Shown in pieces: positions 32,251-32,961 of a stretch of DNA of 32,961 bases. The stretch's first letter is position 1; every line of letters starts with the position of its first letter. The translations under genes were made by a program, and so were the position numbers. Origin of the DNA: Flavobacteriales bacterium (GTDB taxonomy: Bacteria; Bacteroidota; Bacteroidia; NS11-12g; UBA955); NCBI GenBank assembly GCA_947463125.1, contig CANHQZ010000024.1:1-32961 (forward strand), read 5' to 3'. The notes beneath the pieces are model-generated. The model was not told the DNA's origin. It saw nothing but the letters and a program-made list of their open reading frames with translations, and did no database searches.

Positions 32251-32961
32251 ATGAGAAATTTTGTTGCCGGCTTGCTTTTGATGCTCCCCGCCTGCCTTTG
32301 GGCCTCCAAAGACAGCACCCTGCGCTATGCTAATGCCATTTATGAGAAAGACTTTCGCACCGTAAAAATGGAAAATACCGCCTCCGGATTCCCTTTCCCC
32401 GTGGTGCAGATGGGCGAAACCGGCACCCTGAAACTGGAATTTGACCAGATAACCGATGAACGCGATTATTACCAATATACGCTCATTCATTGTGATGCCC
32501 TCTGGAACCCCAGCGGCCTTCAAAAAAACCAGTTCCTGAACGGACAAGGCTTTGAAAACATAGAAAACGTAACATTCAGCAATGGCACCCTGATGAAGTT
32601 TGTGCACTATGAGGCGGCTGTGCCTGCTGCCAATACCGTTCCACGCGTTTCCGGAAATTACCTGCTGGTGGTATACCGCAACTATGACGAAAAGGATATT
32701 GTGCTCTCCCGCCGCCTGTTAGTGATGGATATGAAAGGCCGTGTGGACCTCACCGTCATTCAAAGTTCGCAGGTGGAACTTCGCCCTACGCATCAGCAGG
32801 TGAACTTCAACTTCGTGCTCACCGAAAATTATTTTATGCCCAAACCCTACCAGGATCTGAAAGCCGTTATTCTGCGGAATGGAGAATGGATTACCACCAA
32901 CAGCAGCCTCGCTCCGCAGTTTATATCCGGAAACAGCTACAGCTATCAGTACCAGACCGGA
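32251..32961 (+). CDS. Type IX secretion plug-domain protein (DUF5103), 5' part only
   Basis: The frame runs 237 codons from ATG 32251 to the window edge without a stop. The signal peptide is MRNFVAGLLLMLPACLWA. Residues 20-140 match the start of DUF5103 proteins (FPVVQMGETGTLKLEFDQI, YYQYTLIHCDALWNPSGL, NGQGFENIENVTFSNGT, then GNYLLVVYRN and LSRRLLVMD). This family is now known as the T9SS plug protein, which seals the periplasmic side of the secretion pore. It would serve export of substrates such as the large type B protein at 19408-22398. The C-terminal part lies outside the window. Confidence 0.85.
   Translation, partial: MRNFVAGLLLMLPACLWASKDSTLRYANAIYEKDFRTVKMENTASGFPFPVVQMGETGTLKLEFDQITDERDYYQYTLIHCDALWNPSGLQKNQFLNGQGFENIENVTFSNGTLMKFVHYEAAVPAANTVPRVSGNYLLVVYRNYDEKDIVLSRRLLVMDMKGRVDLTVIQSSQVELRPTHQQVNFNFVLTENYFMPKPYQDLKAVILRNGEWITTNSSLAPQFISGNSYSYQYQTG

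Overview
The window looks like a chromosomal segment of a Bacteroidota bacterium, most likely in the Chitinophagales/Sphingobacteriales part of the phylum. The evidence is a TonB-receptor-like outer membrane barrel with a carboxypeptidase-regulatory N-terminus, a very large surface protein ending in a gliding-motility/T9SS type B sorting domain, the start of a T9SS plug-domain (DUF5103) gene, a FecR/DUF4974 anti-sigma factor, a FISUMP-domain protein, a short-chain-type L-threonine dehydrogenase, and repeated use of the Bacteroidota promoter box TAnnTTTG just ahead of genes. No phage, plasmid, transposase or CRISPR array was seen.

Layout. 1-975 (-): 5' part of an outer membrane barrel gene. 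1208-4444 (-): AT-rich secreted protein with two FISUMP domains and a PBCV-basic-adaptor-like tail. 4632-4703 (-): tRNA-Arg(CCG). 4828-10865 (+): a tightly packed run of S41 peptidase, TauE/SafE permease, M28-PDZ peptidase, metF and rsgA. 10926-11984 (+): AT-rich secreted protein of unknown function, abutting the SRP RNA gene (11990-12070, -). 12247-19404 is mostly housekeeping: acyl-CoA carboxylase beta subunit, Tat-signal pirin, secreted esterase (-), Uup-type ABC-F ATPase and fabD. 19408-22398 (-): giant T9SS substrate. 22408-22738: a compound palindromic element. 22739-26613 (-): FecR anti-sigma factor with a 59-residue companion ORF, a sugar-nucleotide dehydrogenase (Gfo/Idh/MocA) and a PglK-like ABC exporter. 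26681-27640 (+): threonine dehydrogenase. 27870-29921: a small unknown protein, a small membrane protein (-) and an AT-rich MORN-like secreted protein. 29974-31704 (-): AAA+ ATPase with a variant Walker B. After a 546-bp gap, the DUF5103 gene starts at 32251 and runs off the end.

How the genes fit together. The backbone genes are GC-rich and of ordinary housekeeping type (one-carbon metabolism, ribosome maturation, fatty-acid start, carboxylase, SRP RNA). Three AT-rich, signal-peptide-bearing orphans sit among them, two of them directly at the 3' side of RNA genes. Cell-surface biology is the other theme: T9SS substrate and plug protein, outer membrane barrel, secreted peptidases and esterase, and a dehydrogenase/flippase pair typical of surface-glycan synthesis.

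The most consistent unlisted signal is regulatory. TAnnTTTG boxes lie 4-7 nt upstream of several start codons (4828, 12247, 18523, 22398, 26613), which predicts leaderless or nearly leaderless mRNAs and corrects several gene starts. I did not find a convincing new multi-gene defence or secretion system in this window.
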